Positions 1 to 11,237 of a stretch of DNA of 64,000 bases are shown piece after piece. Within the stretch, counting starts at the first letter, position 1. Every line of letters starts with the position of its first letter. Origin of the DNA: Tetracladium setigerum (Eukaryota > Ascomycota > Leotiomycetes > Helotiales); the NCBI GenBank assembly GCA_031472005.1, contig PZJY01000010.1:1736001-1800000 (forward strand). The letters run 5' to 3'. The notes beneath the pieces are model-generated. The model did no database searches. It was not told the origin of the DNA and saw only the letters and a list, made by a program, of their open reading frames with translations. The translations under genes were made by a program, and so were the position numbers.

Positions 1-960
1 TGGAGTTCTGGGGGTTGACTACGTTGCGAACGAACACAGAGTGGACATGATCTGAACATAGGATAAAATAATCGCAAACGTTGGGAGATGGTTCAAGATT
101 GGAGTACTGGTCTTTCATTCGTCTTCAGTTGCGCACTCCTTACCCCACACATGAGATCCCACTAATCGCGCATATCAGCAGCCACGTTTTTAAGCGCCCG
201 GAATCGGCGCGGACGCGCAAAATCGTCAACAACATTCCATCAACTTATATTCTTGCTCCATATATTTGAGGATTCCATTGACCGGACATTGATCAACTGG
301 GTTTCGCAACTGGGGCTGGCAACCCGGATATCGTACATGCAGGCATTTCAAGAGCTTGCAGGAACCATCGTCAAAGTGGACGGTTTGATGTCACAACGGC
401 AATACCGCCAAAGCCACGGCATTATTGTATTGGGTAGGGGAGATCGAGCCCATGTTTGATTGAATAGTTACCTTCCGAACCCATACAATCTATGAAGGAT
501 CCATTGAGGCGTGATATGTCACTGTGCCGGAAGCACGCACAACATCCAGAGATGGTCAGAGAAGTGACCACTGTCCGTAGCCTCGGTAATCGGATTGCGC
601 GGCAAGTTCAGTGCAAAAGCATGCTGTGATTGAATTGTTGGGTGTCGTGGAGTCAGTCTTCATGTTGGTGGCGCACATCACCAGGCTTGGCAGCGTGTTG
701 GTTTTCAACAACAGTTCGCGTAGTCTTCGTGTTGGAACAACCAACACTTAGCTCGGCTTCCCTATTAGGTCCAACAGCAGCAACAAAAGCGGGAAAGGTT
801 CTGGGAAATTTTAAATAACCTGAAATTCAATCACAAGGGGTAACACCGGGCGGAATATATTACATTGCAATAACTAGTCCCAAAAAGAGATATCCGAGAT
901 CGTTGTTGGATAACCAACAGGCAACCATTAGCTTTCACCCCTGAGTCTTGAGCACGAAAT
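1..960. other. Left edge, no recognisable gene
   Basis: I find only short open frames on both strands (for example 81-269, 253-459 and 556-747) and no domain in any of them. The stretch lies just downstream of the 3' end of the ferric reductase. A gene cut by the window edge could be present with short exons, but I cannot support one. Confidence 0.4.
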
Positions 961-965
961 AATCC

Positions 966-2882
966 TCATCCCTTGCACTTGAACTCCATCTCGTTCGATG
1001 ACGACGACCCTGTTCCTCGCTGAGATGGCTGGAAGTCTAGCTCAACGAGGCGAACCATCTTGGTCATTCTTTGTTGGACCTCCATGCGGACTTTGTCGGC
1101 CATGACTTGGCTGGCACAAACTGGGACACTGTTAGTCAGTGGTCTCATGGTGTCGTTGATCTATGGCCTTTACGGGACACCATCACCTTGCCGCGGTGGG
1201 ACTTGAACTCCGTCGTGAGGACTTCAACCACATTCGGTGGTGCAAATATCTTTTTGATTCTAGAATGTTTGCCATATTCCAAATCCTCCTTGCCATAATC
1301 CTGGACGTGAAGGCGGACCTCGAGGATCTACATTTTTTTAGCAAGCTTAAAAATTGAGACCCAGGGCAATCGTACGTATCCCGTATCACTATCTAGGAGA
1401 TCATCCATCCAGTGCTTGACCCACTGCTCTTGGCCTGAGAAAGGTTAGGATGTGCAGGATGATTTTGAGTTTGGCTCAACTTACTCTCTTTGCTGATTTG
1501 CCACACAAGAAGAATTCGACGCGTCCTCACCTGGCAATTGTTATATCCGCTGATGAGGTCCTTGATGTATGGAATATGGCCCGCGATGCCGATGCCGGTG
1601 GCAAACATGACCACCGTCCCATAGTCTCCAAACTTATGCTGTATTCCGTATGGTCCATCGATAAACGCAAGCAGCTTTTTGCTGGTATGCCTATCTAGCT
1701 CCCCGGTAAACCCCGTTCTGGATTTCACCAAGAGCGAGATCGTCAACCCATTCACACCCCAATCCCACCATGAAATCATGAAAGGGTGTCCTCGTAGTCC
1801 TGTCAAGATGCCAAGCTTCGGGATGGAAACGAATACATACTGACCAGCCCTCACCCTCCACTTTCTAGGTACGGTGATGTCGACCCGCAGTACGTTGGAC
1901 GGCAGTATAAGCGAATTCTCCGATGGGTAGTGAATTGAAATACGAGTTGCTACCGCGTGTGCAAATGGCCTACCGATAACACAATTTCTAAATGCGAACA
2001 TGACCCAGTTGACTATTGTCACCCCAACCCACAGACATATGCCGATCTGCAAAAACGTCTCCGCTGGCCGATTTGAAATTACGTGAAGTCCAATGGCAGG
2101 TAAAAGTGCAACTGAGAGAAGCAGATGTAGATTGAGAAACCATTCGTAGAAAGACCTCCGCACGAAACCAATCGAGAGAAGAAGGATGAATCCAACAGCA
2201 GAGCTGCCCTATGAGTTGGGTTAGCAGAGTTTCACTCAGAGGTAGCAAATGCAAATATACCACAACTCCAGAAGTATTGACCCCTGTCCATTGGAATGAT
2301 TGAACGCCAGTTAACGAGATAATCGTATGTAGTAGGATCTCTGCGACCGCCGTTCTGCCAAACCACTGGTGACTTCCAATGCTGGTTCGCAGCGAGATCC
2401 CAAGCATCTCTGTCATGAGGCTTAGACGTGGACCACAGAGCAGCGGAATGAGGTTGATAATTGACAGTTTTAGCAGCGCGTGCGCTCATATCTGATCTTG
2501 ATTTCACTCCAATGACTGTAACGAGGAGGATGTTCGTGATAATGTGTCCTGATGCGACCAAAACCTGGAGGCGCGTTGCCGTTCCTACGAATGGCATCCT
2601 TGGAAAGATATGTGGATACACGAAGTGTTTTAAGAAAAGAAGGAGGTTGAGAGCCATTTGGACGTGATCGCACGGTAAATGGCGCGAAGCAAGAGCCATA
2701 ATGCAACGATGGAGGCAGAAATGAATAGGTACCAAGACGGTATGTCCATCTGACCTATTGTGGAGGATACTAAACGTACAAAGGATGAGAATGACATGAT
2801 TAAAAAAATTCACAAGTTTGAATGTTAGAAAGTTTGACTGGGGCATGGAGGCTACGATGCGAAAACGGGGAGGTGATCGCAA
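966..2882 (-). pseudogene. Ferric reductase (FRE/NOX-like) with frameshift
   Basis: Membrane flavocytochrome that would move electrons from cytosolic NADPH through FAD and two hemes to ferric iron outside the cell. Both heme-binding His pairs are visible: HQWFGRTAVAEILLH (about 2,370) and, in the next exon, YEWFLNLHLLLSVALLPAIGLH. The FAD motif HPFMISWW and the NADPH-site string FATGIGIAGHIPYIKDL follow. I infer introns at about 2,209-2,260, 1,440-1,490 (GTAAGT...CTAAC...CAG), 1,331-1,378 and one near 1,100-1,150. The C-terminal exon contains CASQVMADKVR and VELDFQP. The conserved stretch LSIINLIPL is one base out of frame with the preceding SDMSARAAK; the change falls at a four-T run (2,468-2,471). 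A second frame change occurs near 2,640, so the N-terminus is uncertain. FRE genes are recurrent Starship cargo. Either a decaying gene or one with sequencing indels. Confidence 0.82.
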
Positions 2883-2949
2883 ATATCAGGGTTGTGATAC
2901 CCTCAGAAATTGACCTGCACAACCACTGGTGATTATTCATAAGCTAACC

Positions 2950-3038
2950 GTTCAAGTGGTCATTCTGGTCGTCCATGTGGTCGTTAAGGTGGTCGTTCTG
3001 GTCGTCCAAGTGGTCATCCAAGTGGTCGTCCAAGGGTG
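2950..3038. repeat. Short tandem repeat, GTGGTC(G/A)TTCTGGTCGTCCAA type
   Basis: About seven imperfect units of 10-12 bp built on GTGGTCGTCC and GTGGTCATTC lie directly before the MADS-like ORF at 3,111. Read on the minus strand the core is GACCACTTGG, which resembles the TGACCACC core of the larger arrays at 22,684 and 10,836. Confidence 0.75.
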
Positions 3039-3110
3039 GGCACTTGTGCCCGCAATATAATGATGGGCGAGGTCCACCTCGTAGCAATTTCATCGGCATC
3101 AACTTTCATC

Positions 3111-3509
3111 ATGTCAGAGCTACTTCGAAAGAGAAGAAACAACTACTTTCGACGGGGCCACGAGCTTGGAATCGCCTGCGACACGGAAGTTTTTGTCGTC
3201 TTCAGGAAAAATGGCAAATTCCACACCTTCACGAACATGAAAGAAATAGTATTGCCAACCCAAGAAGACTTCGTGAGTAAACAGGTCCCGACTTATAATA
3301 TATCTGACCTTTGCAAGAAACGTAATTTAGTCGTTTCCAAAACCGCTGCAGACTTCGGTGGTTCACAGGCAAACGAGAGCACCCCGTCTCTGCCGAAAAA
3401 CAATTTATCTTCCTTTTCCTTGCTCGGGATTAGGATCCCACAACCACCACAGCTAGATCTATCGTTTCAGTCGGGCTTGGGGGTTGGAAACAATTCATTA
3501 AATAAATAA
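3111..3509 (+). CDS. MADS-box-like small protein
   Basis: A 132-residue ORF starting MSELLRKRRNNYFRRGHELG. Basic KRR residues, then RGHELG, then the hydrophobic strand EVFVVFRKNGKFHTF match the first two thirds of a MADS domain (a basic helix running into KKAxELxxLxxxxVxxxx). The rest (SKTAADFGGSQANESTPS and onward) is Ser/Pro-rich and unrecognised. A longer frame opens at 3,036, but 3,111 puts the Met directly before the basic helix. The upstream DNA is a tandem repeat. A second member of the same type lies at 37,865-38,251. I infer a DNA-binding role; the domain is short and diverged, so dimerisation and binding are not assured. Confidence 0.6.
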   Translation: MSELLRKRRNNYFRRGHELGIACDTEVFVVFRKNGKFHTFTNMKEIVLPTQEDFVSKQVPTYNISDLCKKRNLVVSKTAADFGGSQANESTPSLPKNNLSSFSLLGIRIPQPPQLDLSFQSGLGVGNNSLNK

Positions 3510-4442
3510 GACTATTCTCAATAGATGATGTACTCAGATTCTACAGTACCTTGGCAGACCTCTCATTTATCTAGACCTTGCTCAAATGTGAATATATTCG
3601 ATTGATTCTTCTAAATATCACCACACTATTGCAATTTCCCTCCATCCCATCATCATAAATTTAACCGCGGCAAAACTATAGCAACTGGGGACCGATGACA
3701 GCCATAATAGGTAAACCAGCATACAATGCGATGCTGGAACTAGTGCTGGCTGGAATAGTGCTGAGAGGGAAACCCGAAGGCTGCACTCTCGTATCAACGA
3801 GGATGCTCGAGGGGAGTGGAGATGTGTATTCGAAGGTTAGCGTGTAGCCCGAGTCCTCGACCTGCTCCTTCGTGACGGTGCTGTCGATCGCCTGTAATGG
3901 GAGGCTACGTTCCCCAGACATTAGTGACTGAATAATTCGTTATTCCGGCATGCTCACAATGATTTCGTTCTTTCTCCGCAAATTTCAACGAAAATATCAT
4001 GACGATCAGTCCAATTACAATGGCGAGTGGTGTCTTCATCTTGCTGCTTGTGAAGTATTCTTGCATTCCAGACAAGTCGCATGCCGGTTTTAATTGAGAT
4101 CAGTTTTGAGTTGGGTAGAATGGGAAGGGGCAATCTCAACCCTCCCGTGGGGAACAACGTTCATTTCAGAAGAATGATTCTGGGTAGAACAGTCAGACCC
4201 TCAACTTCTGCTCGATTAAACCATCACTTTTCGACTGTTAGATGACCATGTTGCGACTGGTGGTCACTTGCCTCCATACATTGCTGGTTGCACCACCGCA
4301 CATCCGTGGTCCATCCCTATAGCCACGCTAGGCTTAAATAAGATTGCTCACAAAATATATAAAAAGAATTTGTAAATGAAGGGTCAAGCCAAAGTATTGG
4401 AACACCTTCGAGAAAGAGAACAATAAGAAAAAGCGACCTGCC
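3510..4442. other. Intergenic, possible small secreted or membrane ORF on minus strand
   Basis: On the minus strand an ATG near 4,039 opens a short frame beginning MKTPLAIVIGLIVMIFSL, which looks like a signal peptide or membrane segment and stops after about 44 codons. A second minus ORF (3,676-3,921, Ser/Thr/Pro-rich) follows in another frame. I found no convincing intron joining them, so I make no gene call. Confidence 0.25.
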
Positions 4443-5979
4443 ATGGCTGACGGCATGGAAATTCCCATAGAGGATCAAAGAGCGTTAGAGGTGGAGAGAA
4501 TTGGGAAATGTCAACCAAAAGACTGGTACGGCATTCTAAATGTGCCAAACGACTGTACTGCGCTGGTAGCACGCAGAGCTGCTATCAAAAGTTTTCTTTT
4601 GATTAAAGATAGGTTTGAAACCGGCCCAGAAGAGTTGAAAACAAAAGCGAATGAAGCTACAAAATGTAAGACACAAATCAAGTAGCTAAATCAGTGTGCT
4701 AATGACATCTAGTGATTGGCGAAGCTGCAGAAAATTTAAAAGCTGGGAACACGTATGTTGAAGTAGAAAAATCCGGTGCCACAGCGAAACCCCCGCCCGA
4801 ATCCGAACCGTACACCCCTGGTTCAGCGGTGAAGGCGATATACGAACAGGCGACAGTTTCAGTCTTGGTACTCTTTAGTGATGCTGAAGAAACAAGTCGC
4901 GCCGAATTGGAAATTCTACAGTACAATGAAAACATTAGAGACATCATCCTGGAGAAAAACAAGGAAGCTACTATTCTGGAACAAATCAGCGGTTTCATTG
5001 ACTTCAAGACCATTATGAGTTACATCCAACTGCGAAAGGACCACAAGGCTTTGCACGATAAGGACACCACGACGTTGTCAGAATCCGAAAAGACGGCATC
5101 AGCAAAGTCCACAGAATTTCTCGGTAGGATGGGAGTGGCAATCGACGAATTCAATAAGCGGAAGGGATATCCTCCCACATGGAATTGGGACAAGCAAAAG
5201 TATCCAGAGGTTTGGGTTGCCACGCCCGCGGTACCACCACGAAAGAGACTACCTATCCACCTGGTCAGACGAAAGACGGAGATAATATCCTTGGCTATCG
5301 CCCTGTCTATAAGATAGACAGAAACGGCGTTGAATATATCGAGAGGTGTGAATTCGTTATCGAAGTGGATAGTGAGTACAACTTGGGTTGTATGAAGATC
5401 GCGACCTGGACGGAGGTTGGGTACCATGCAGGGCAAGCGTACATCGATCAGCCGGATGATGAAAAGCTCTCCATAGCTCACTCAATGGGGAGGTATGCCA
5501 GACCTTCACAAAGGAGCAATTATGCAGAGCTTGTTGGCTTCTGGTCAGAATATTCAGAAAACAAAAACCGTTGGGGAACGAGTTATTGTTGGATTAAGCT
5601 TAAAGATGGTGGCCATGATATTGTGAGTAAAGGCTGCTACGAGAAGATAATGGGGAGCCGAAATGCTGCTATTGGAAATATCTATGCTCTGTTCCACTAC
5701 GATGAGACAAAATACATTTGGCGGGAGCCATGTATGGGGAGAGCAAATAGAATGATACGAGAAGGACCACATGGACCAGTGAAGATTCAGAGAAGAATGT
5801 TGATTGAGAACGGGAGCTCGAACGAACAGCAGGTACCCACAGGAAAAACAGACAATATAGCGGATGGGGAAATAGCCAAATTATTGGAAAGGTTACTCCT
5901 GGATAGCGACAAAAAGCATGCACAAATCCTCGAGCTCTCTATCGCGGTTAAGAATCTGCAGCAAACACGCCCTGGCTGA
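4443..5979 (+). CDS. Hypothetical protein with J-domain-like N-terminus
   Basis: Starts MADGMEIPIEDQRALEVERI and quickly gives KDWYGILNVP, resembling the start of a DnaJ J-domain. The HPD tripeptide is absent, so J-type stimulation of Hsp70 is not expected. A clear intron of about 47 bp (GTAAGACAC...TGCTAATGACATCTAG, about 4,665-4,711) joins the first exon to LIGEAAENLK. The frame changes between 5,200 and 5,270, either by a second short intron (possible GTTTGG...GGTCAG, about 59 bp) or an indel. It then continues to 5,979 through NILGYRPVYKIDRNGVEY and ends in a Leu-rich helix, IAKLLERLLLDSD, that may form a coiled coil. No known function recognised. Confidence 0.6.
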
Positions 5980-6307
5980 CGATACTTTCTGTAATCAAAA
6001 GGGAGGGATGAAAAACCTTTTCTTCATTTGAGTATCAGCTTGGTAATGGAATCGGAACAGTGGTGGGAATTATGATTTTTGTTTTTGTGTCCTGCAGAGT
6101 CTAGAAGATTTCCTTTTGTCAGTCGTTACCAATATGGTCGCATCCGTTAGATCTCCTTACCTTTAGTTTAACATCATATATTTCACCACATATACACAGC
6201 AGCGTTTTTCTGAAAATAAATAGTCTTCCATTTGTGTATTAATGTGCAAACCTGTGATACCATGACTTCTGAGCCACAATATAGGATTCGTACAAGATTC
6301 GTCGACC

Positions 6308-8030
6308 TCATTTTGAGGGCGACCATTCATCTGTGACCTTCTGATCTTGGGCACCCCAATTAAGCAAATACTCTCTGTGCTTAATGAGGTCATTCTTTTT
6401 CGTCTTGAGAGATTGCATTTCCGCTTCAATCTCTTCAAGTAGCCGGTTTCTCTTTTCCCTTATTGTAAAGAATTCTGTGTCTACCTCTTCGATCTTCTCA
6501 TTGGTCCATTTTAACGACTGATTTATCCATCCAATCTCGGTATTGAGGTGTGCCCCAGGTGCAGTCTTCTTCTGTTTTCGTCGGATACGTTTTGGTGTAG
6601 ATGGGGTATCACAAGCGGGGCGAGCTTCTGTTCCTGAAATCATGAGACTAAGCAATTCATTGGGATAGACTGTATCTTACTGGAGTTTGAAGCGGAGGCC
6701 AGGGTTCTCTCGTTGCCAGTTCCATCGGAGCGCTTTCGTTTCTTGGCGCCCGAATTGACCGAACCAGTCTTTGAGCCTGATTGACCCTTCCGGACTGCAG
6801 TGGAAGATATTTCAAACTCTGTAGTTATATGTTAGGCCGTTCATCGGTAGTATGAATAAAACTCACTTTGACCTGGCGGCAACTGTGATATCTGTCTTTC
6901 CTGGACTACGCTGAGCCTCTTGCCAGGGAGGTTCATGGGTTGGTGGGATGACTTTGACCTGGTATCTGTGTCTACCTCATCATCGCTAGTCAAATCGATC
7001 ACCAGACGCTCTGGTCTATTCTGAGTGGTGGGGAAGTGGGAGGTGAGAGCATAGAGTGGTTGGTAGGTGGAGCTACAACGTGCTCAATGATATGATCGCC
7101 AGTTGACGGCTCCGATTCGACAACCGTTGTCGATAAAATATTCTCTGTCAAACCTATTGTTGAACGCTTCGTTTTTTCCTTTAGCTGCTGTTGTGAACTT
7201 GGAGCATCGACAGAATTCTGGTTGCCTGTAATTGCGTTGGGACCAAGATCATAATCGTCGGTTGGCTGCCTAGGAGAGAATGTGGTCGGATCTCCTTTTT
7301 CGAAGCTCGCCTTCCACTTTTGGAGTAGTCCCGCCGCCCGATCCTTGATTTCAAACTCACTGTCTCTTGGGATTTCCTTCAGTTTATTGATCGCTTTGAG
7401 AAGCTTGCGAATACTGTTGTCCTTAAGGGCGCTTGGCCACGGTTTTTCAATTCCTTCCAATTGCCGCATGCACAAAGACATGGCTTTCATTTCCTCTGGT
7501 TTTGGACAGCCCTTTTCAGGCAAGAGTCCCCTTTGCAGTTGAAACCGCAAATGCTGAAGTTTCACCTTGTAGATTGTTAGTCGTTTGATGCCAGCCTTAG
7601 ATATTTTGCACAAGCATACCTTTTGGTCTGCCTCTGATTCGACCTCCGGAGTTGATTCCTCCACGCCTGTCCCCAAATCGGTATCCTGGGTTGCTTGGAC
7701 AGTTGATTTTGGTGTAGAGGCGCTGGGCCAAGATTTGGAGTCTTTGGCATCCGCAATATGAGGTGGGGTGCTTCTTGCCGGCTCGGTAGCTCCAGCCGGG
7801 AGTGTCTGTGTTTCTACTGTGGCGGGCTGCATTTCCGAGGATGGCACCTCGTCGAAAATGACAAGGGCTAGTGAGCTATCATCGTGCTGTTTTGAGGCCT
7901 CTGAAATAAGTTCAAAGTGGTCAATTCCAAAAGTATGAAGGGATGGATCTGAGGCTGGCTGCTTGTTGATATCTCCGCTCTGTGGTCTGTCTTTGGTATC
8001 TAGACCCAGATTTGGAAGTGCTGGAGTCAT
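6308..8030 (-). CDS. Nuclear protein with TFIIS N-terminal-like domain and SUMO-interaction motif
   Basis: Starts MTPALPNLGLDTKDRPQSG. After an acidic, Thr/Ser-rich region, a helical block at about 7,300-7,480 (NSIRKLLKAINKLKEIP, then AAGLLQKWKASFE) fits the TFIIS N-terminal (TND/LW) bundle used by transcription elongation factors. An in-frame 54 bp intron is likely at about 7,567-7,620 (GTATGC...CTAAC...AAG). After a frame change or intron near 7,030-7,090 the gene reads VIDLTSDDEVD, a textbook SUMO-interaction motif, then KKRKRSDG and KRIRRKQKK (nuclear localisation) and a C-terminal coiled coil (RNRLLEEIEAEMQSLKTKK). Further introns lie near 6,825-6,868 and 6,630-6,680. I infer a chromatin or transcription-associated protein; partners unknown. 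Confidence 0.66.
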
Positions 8031-8786
8031 GTTGATCAGGAAGGTGAATCAAACTGAGGGTCGAGAGTTTTGATAAGATGAAGAGTCGAGAAGGATGTCT
8101 CCTCTCGAAGGCGGAAAGGAAACGGCTTCTTATACCTCTCTACTCAAGAGGTCAGTCCACTATCTACTCACGCTTTGCTGTCATGCTCAGTGCTTTTCCG
8201 AGGCAGGTGTCATCGCCGATGCACCTCATGGGTGATAATTTGTTAACGGCAAGGCAGACTGTCGAAGATGGCCAGATCATCAAATTCCAGGCACAAACGG
8301 GTTAAGTATCTTGTTCTGTTGGACCGGCTGAGTGCAAATAGTATAATGCGTCGTCATGGTGGAATTGGCGGCAACTTGATTGGGAGGCAGTGATTGTTCT
8401 CCTCGTGAAGGGAAATTTCTGCATACTCAGGCCCCCTTGGAATATGAGAAGTATTTATAGAAATTGTAGGAAAACGGTGAGGTGACATTCCTCCACCTTC
8501 ATAATTGGTCGATCCCCTCCAACAGAGGCACAGTCTCGCCGGAGCAATGAGGGGATCTTCATGAGTGACGACGACCGTCACTGCCTCATCTAATTCCTAT
8601 ATATGTGAATGCAAGAGTCAGGCGTTCTCTTCAAAATAGACTGCTGATAGAAAAGTCTTCAAGATATCACATGAACAGCGGGTATAAGGGAGCACTTCTT
8701 CCTCTTCGATCGTTCATCCCACTTCCACATTTGCATCAGTAACAACTCTTTATCACCTCCTCCCACAACGAATTCCCGCCCAAAAA
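8031..8786. other. Divergent promoter region, no gene
   Basis: Spacer between the minus-strand TFIIS-N-like gene and the plus-strand gene at 8,787. The short frames at 8,078-8,305 and 8,354-8,581 show no domain and look like chance ORFs. Confidence 0.4.
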
Positions 8787-9309
8787 ATGCAAGCTACGCA
8801 AAAATTTCCGGCCTCCTCCGGCTTGCGCCATGTTCCAAACCATGAGTCGTCCAAGATTGGGACAGAGGACTCGACTGTGGCGCCTCCAGTGGCAAAACGA
8901 CAAGCCCTCGAGACCAGTGGAAATGTCCAAACCAATAAGCGTGAGCAGGAACCGCCATTGGATCTCTCAAATCAAGGCTACGCATCCGAAGGTGAGTTTT
9001 GCTTTGTACTACTTTGGTCTATGCTTACACACTCAAGGCTCTGATGGGCGCCGGCACTCAAAGAAAGTCAAAGTGGACTGCGACTGTGACACTGCTCACG
9101 TATGGTGGATGAGCATCAAGATTGACGAGATGAACGAAGCAATTCAGCGAATCAACGATGGAATGAAGTTAGCGGAGGGGTTGGAACCCCAATCACGTGT
9201 CATCACTGGGAACTTAATAGAGCTTCTCAAGAATTCACTGAAAATTTTGGAAGATGCGCAAGACGACATGAGAACAGAGGGTGGGAGAGGTAGAGACAAC
9301 TCATATTAG
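8787..9309 (+). CDS. Small hypothetical protein with nuclear localisation signal
   Basis: Two exons. Exon 1 begins MQATQKFPASSGLRH and ends ...GYASEG at a GTGAGT donor. The intron (about 46 bp, ending ACACTCAAG) restores the frame SDGRRHSKKVKVDCDC. The basic RRHSKKVKV stretch is a likely nuclear signal. The C-terminal half is helical (MNEAIQRINDGMKLAEGL, LIELLKNSLKILEDAQ). The 3' end overlaps the convergent gene at 9,227-9,819. Family not recognised. Confidence 0.5.
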
Positions 9310-9819
9310 AGAGCCATAGATAAACATCTGAGCTCAGATCGCAATCAACCCCTATCATCAGCAACAGGCTGTCCTCCGCTGGCCATCTCATCCATCTTGC
9401 CCAATCTCTCGGGGAGGAGACATGAAGCATCCGAATGACGGCTTCCAAGGTTCCCACCATTGTTTTTGCCTTTTCATATTCATGAGAGAGGACAAGATGC
9501 GAGTTCGACACAAGCTGAAAGTGGTGCTGCGTCATCCTACAGTCCTGCACGGCCCGGTTTAGCGCTTGTATGTACTCATAGATTTGTTGTTGAAGCCGCC
9601 GATTCTTGCGAGTTTCTCGTGTGACCTTGGCGCGCGTGAGCGACAATTCTCGCTCGGCGTTAATGGTACGGACTTGCAGGTCGTACGCCTCGGCGGTGTT
9701 TATTGTTAGCGTCGTCGGCGTGTGCGGAACTTCCTGAAGGTTGTCGATAGGGGCAAAGTCTTCCTGCTATTTGTTAGCATATGTCTTTCGCTGGATCTGA
9801 GATGCCTTACCAAAGCCAT
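9227..9819 (-). CDS. Small coiled-coil protein
   Basis: The ORF to 9,646 extends upstream in frame through TTLTINTAEAYDLQVRTINAE and, across an intron at about 9,767-9,811 (GTAAGG...GCTAAC...AATAG), to an ATG at 9,819 (MALQEDFAP). The centre (RETRKNRRLQQQIYEYIQAL and onward) is a basic, heptad-like coiled coil. The last 80 bases overlap the convergent gene's 3' end, so the true stop may be earlier through another intron. No family recognised. Confidence 0.45.
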
Positions 9820-9949
9820 CCTTGCGATACGATATCTTCCTATGTCTGAGACCGAGAAAAAAGTTTCGAGAAAGTACGCGATCGATTATGAGCAACATTG
9901 GTCAAGTTGTTGAAATAGATATCCTGATATTCTGAGCGGTTAAAGAGTG

Positions 9950-10150
9950 GACCATGGGTGATACCCTCAGCTTGCTGCAGCGTCGGCCGTGATCACCACC
10001 AGGGCATGAAGTTATCACACGAAAGGTGAACCACCCTCAATAATTGAAGTGCCAGGTGATGGTATGAGCCACCCTCAAATAAATGAGGTGTTAGGTAATA
10101 GTATGAACCACCCTCAAATAATTGATGTATCGGGTAGCTGGCTAAAATCT
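9950..10150. repeat. Dispersed ACCACCCTCAA motif cluster
   Basis: Contains GATACCCTCAG, then three near-regular copies of AACCACCCTCAA(A)TAATTGA at about 10,028, 10,068 and 10,108, spaced by about 40 bp. Several copies are imperfect palindromes (CCTCAAATAAATGAGG). Same family as the elements at 32,660 and 38,281. Confidence 0.7.
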
Positions 10151-10256
10151 ATCTTTCAAATACTTGACTGCTACAAAAGCAACCTATCTCGCATTTTAGA
10201 ACCCCAAAAATCAAGACCACTTGGCAGAGGCAGCGAAAATTAGAGGCAAGTACCAA

Positions 10257-10607
10257 ATGGCTATATTTTTGCAACCCAGTCTAACAAACATAGCAATGTG
10301 TATCATCTTCTTTGTCAACAAAGACCAATTTCAAGCGGAGAAGGCAAGGATTAATGGGTCGAGGTTTCGACATGCGTGCCGCCGAATAGTTTCGAAATTT
10401 TCCTCCGCCCGAGAACCATCTCCTCCTCCATACACAGGAGGAACCTCCGTCCAAAAAGGCCCTCGGAAAGCCACGTTCAAGAGGCCCGACTCTCTCACGC
10501 TACCTATGTATACAAGCTACCGCATGCATGTAGGAACTCAAACTGCAGAAGGGTTGCTTGGTCAAGAGAAACAGTGGGGTAGGTCGCAAACCCGCTCTTG
10601 TGTATAA
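10257..10607 (+). CDS. Possible small hypothetical ORF
   Basis: An open frame with an ATG at 10,257 (MAIFLQPSLTNIAMCIIFF) has a hydrophobic start followed by a basic, Ser/Pro-rich part (REPSPPPYTGGTSVQKGPRK). No homology is recognised and there is no promoter or intron support. It may be a chance ORF in the spacer before the patatin gene. Confidence 0.2.
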   Translation: MAIFLQPSLTNIAMCIIFFVNKDQFQAEKARINGSRFRHACRRIVSKFSSAREPSPPPYTGGTSVQKGPRKATFKRPDSLTLPMYTSYRMHVGTQTAEGLLGQEKQWGRSQTRSCV

Positions 10608-10835
10608 ACTACCCGGGGGAAATTAATGTATACTCCGTTGGAGAAAGGGTATCATATCAGGTCGATCTTCTAGTTGATAAATAAAAATTACTTGAAGAAC
10701 CTACATAAAAATCCTATTACGTGTTGAGATAGATGTGATGCGTATAAATTTCACCTTCTTCTTGGCCTTGCGTTATGATTGGCATAGATGGATGGCTGTG
10801 GGGCATCCGGATTTTTATCACCTGCACACCTCGCT

Positions 10836-11100
10836 TAATTCTGTTTTAAGTACGGAGTACAGTATGGCTCAAATCGACCATCGCTTGACCCACCTGCACA
10901 CCTCGCTTAATCTTTTTTGAACCACCTCGCTTCGATTGACCAACCTGCACCCCACTTATTTTTGGACCACCCCACCTTAAGTGCTGGTCTGATCACTATC
11001 ACAATGGACCACCTCACTTAAGTGCTGGCCTGATCACCCGCTTGAGTGCTGGTTAGACCACCATCACAATTGATCACCAGGATGGTGATACAACCCTCAA
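10836..11100. repeat. Degenerate array of CTCGCTTAA / CACTTAAGTGCTGG motifs
   Basis: Repeating cores CACCTCGCTTAA, CACCCCACTTA, CACCTTAAGTGCTGG and CACTTAAGTGCTGG, each with GACCACC or GATCACC, occur about ten times just before the patatin gene. The last unit reads GTGATACAACCCTCAAC, linking this family to the CCCTCAA family. Confidence 0.75.
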
Positions 11101-11237
11101 CATCTGGCTGGCCCAGACCCTTGTACGCATCGCCCACACATCTAGTATATGCATCTTCTTGAGCTTCGTGCAAAGAAATATTGAAATAAAGTTGTTTCCC
11201 CCAGTTCAGTGCCAGTAACATAGCACAATGGCGACGT

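Noticed and set aside
1..900. Possible metabolic gene on the minus strand beside the ferric reductase
   Set aside because: Several short frames could be exons, but none gives a recognisable motif or consistent splice sites.
8078..8581. Two short frames in the divergent promoter
   Set aside because: No similarity and no splice support.
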